A stretch of DNA of 6,724 nt, taken from Legionellales bacterium (lineage in GTDB: Bacteria; Pseudomonadota; Gammaproteobacteria; Legionellales; Legionellaceae). This document shows positions 6,715 through 6,724 of this stretch, piece by piece; within the stretch, counting starts at the first letter, position 1; every line of letters starts with the position of its first letter. The DNA is taken from the NCBI GenBank assembly GCA_003489505.1, contig DNMA01000127.1:1-6724 (forward strand), read 5' to 3'. The notes beneath the pieces are model-generated. The model was not told the origin of the DNA and did not search any database. It worked only from the letters and a program-made list of their open reading frames with translations. Both the position numbers and the translations under genes were made by a program.

Positions 6715-6724
6715 ATATATATTT

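Overview
The window is a compact, AT-rich stretch of bacterial chromosome. Every gene I can support reads on the minus strand, so transcription runs from the right end to the left. The gene set points to a gammaproteobacterium: MutH is largely confined to that class, and the zinc-ribbon / DUF502 / aspS order is common there. The low G+C and the type of accessory genes would fit a Legionella/Coxiella-like lineage, but that placement is inference only.

Right block (6724 down to 2371): a near-consensus sigma-70 promoter lies just upstream of five tightly packed genes. These are an FmdB-type zinc-ribbon protein, a DUF502 membrane protein (ATGA overlap with the previous gene), aspS (9 bp gap), mutH (starting with TTG inside the end of aspS) and a YheT-type alpha/beta hydrolase. 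The spacing suggests one transcript carrying housekeeping (aspartyl-tRNA charging), DNA repair (mismatch-directed nicking) and envelope or lipid-related functions.

Middle block (2370 down to 1108): a 187-bp intergenic region holds a second good sigma-70 promoter. It is followed by a small, apparently unclassified secreted protein (72 aa, signal peptide, two cysteines). Its stop codon overlaps the start of a Rossmann/DUF2520 dehydrogenase-like protein by one base, so the two are probably translationally coupled.

Left block (1107 down to 1): a seven-helix membrane protein resembling the DUF6629 family is coupled by an ATGA overlap to a patatin-like lipid hydrolase. The hydrolase has an N-terminal membrane anchor or signal sequence and runs off the left end of the window. 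It is too interrupted by the window edge to be obvious, but the GGGxxG oxyanion loop and the GTSTG nucleophile elbow are both readable. A run of nine G lies between its anchor and its catalytic domain. Gain or loss of a single base there would abolish the catalytic domain, so the gene is a candidate for phase variation. This pair is the most novel-looking part of the window.

No RNA genes, insertion sequences, CRISPR arrays or convincing rho-independent terminators were found.
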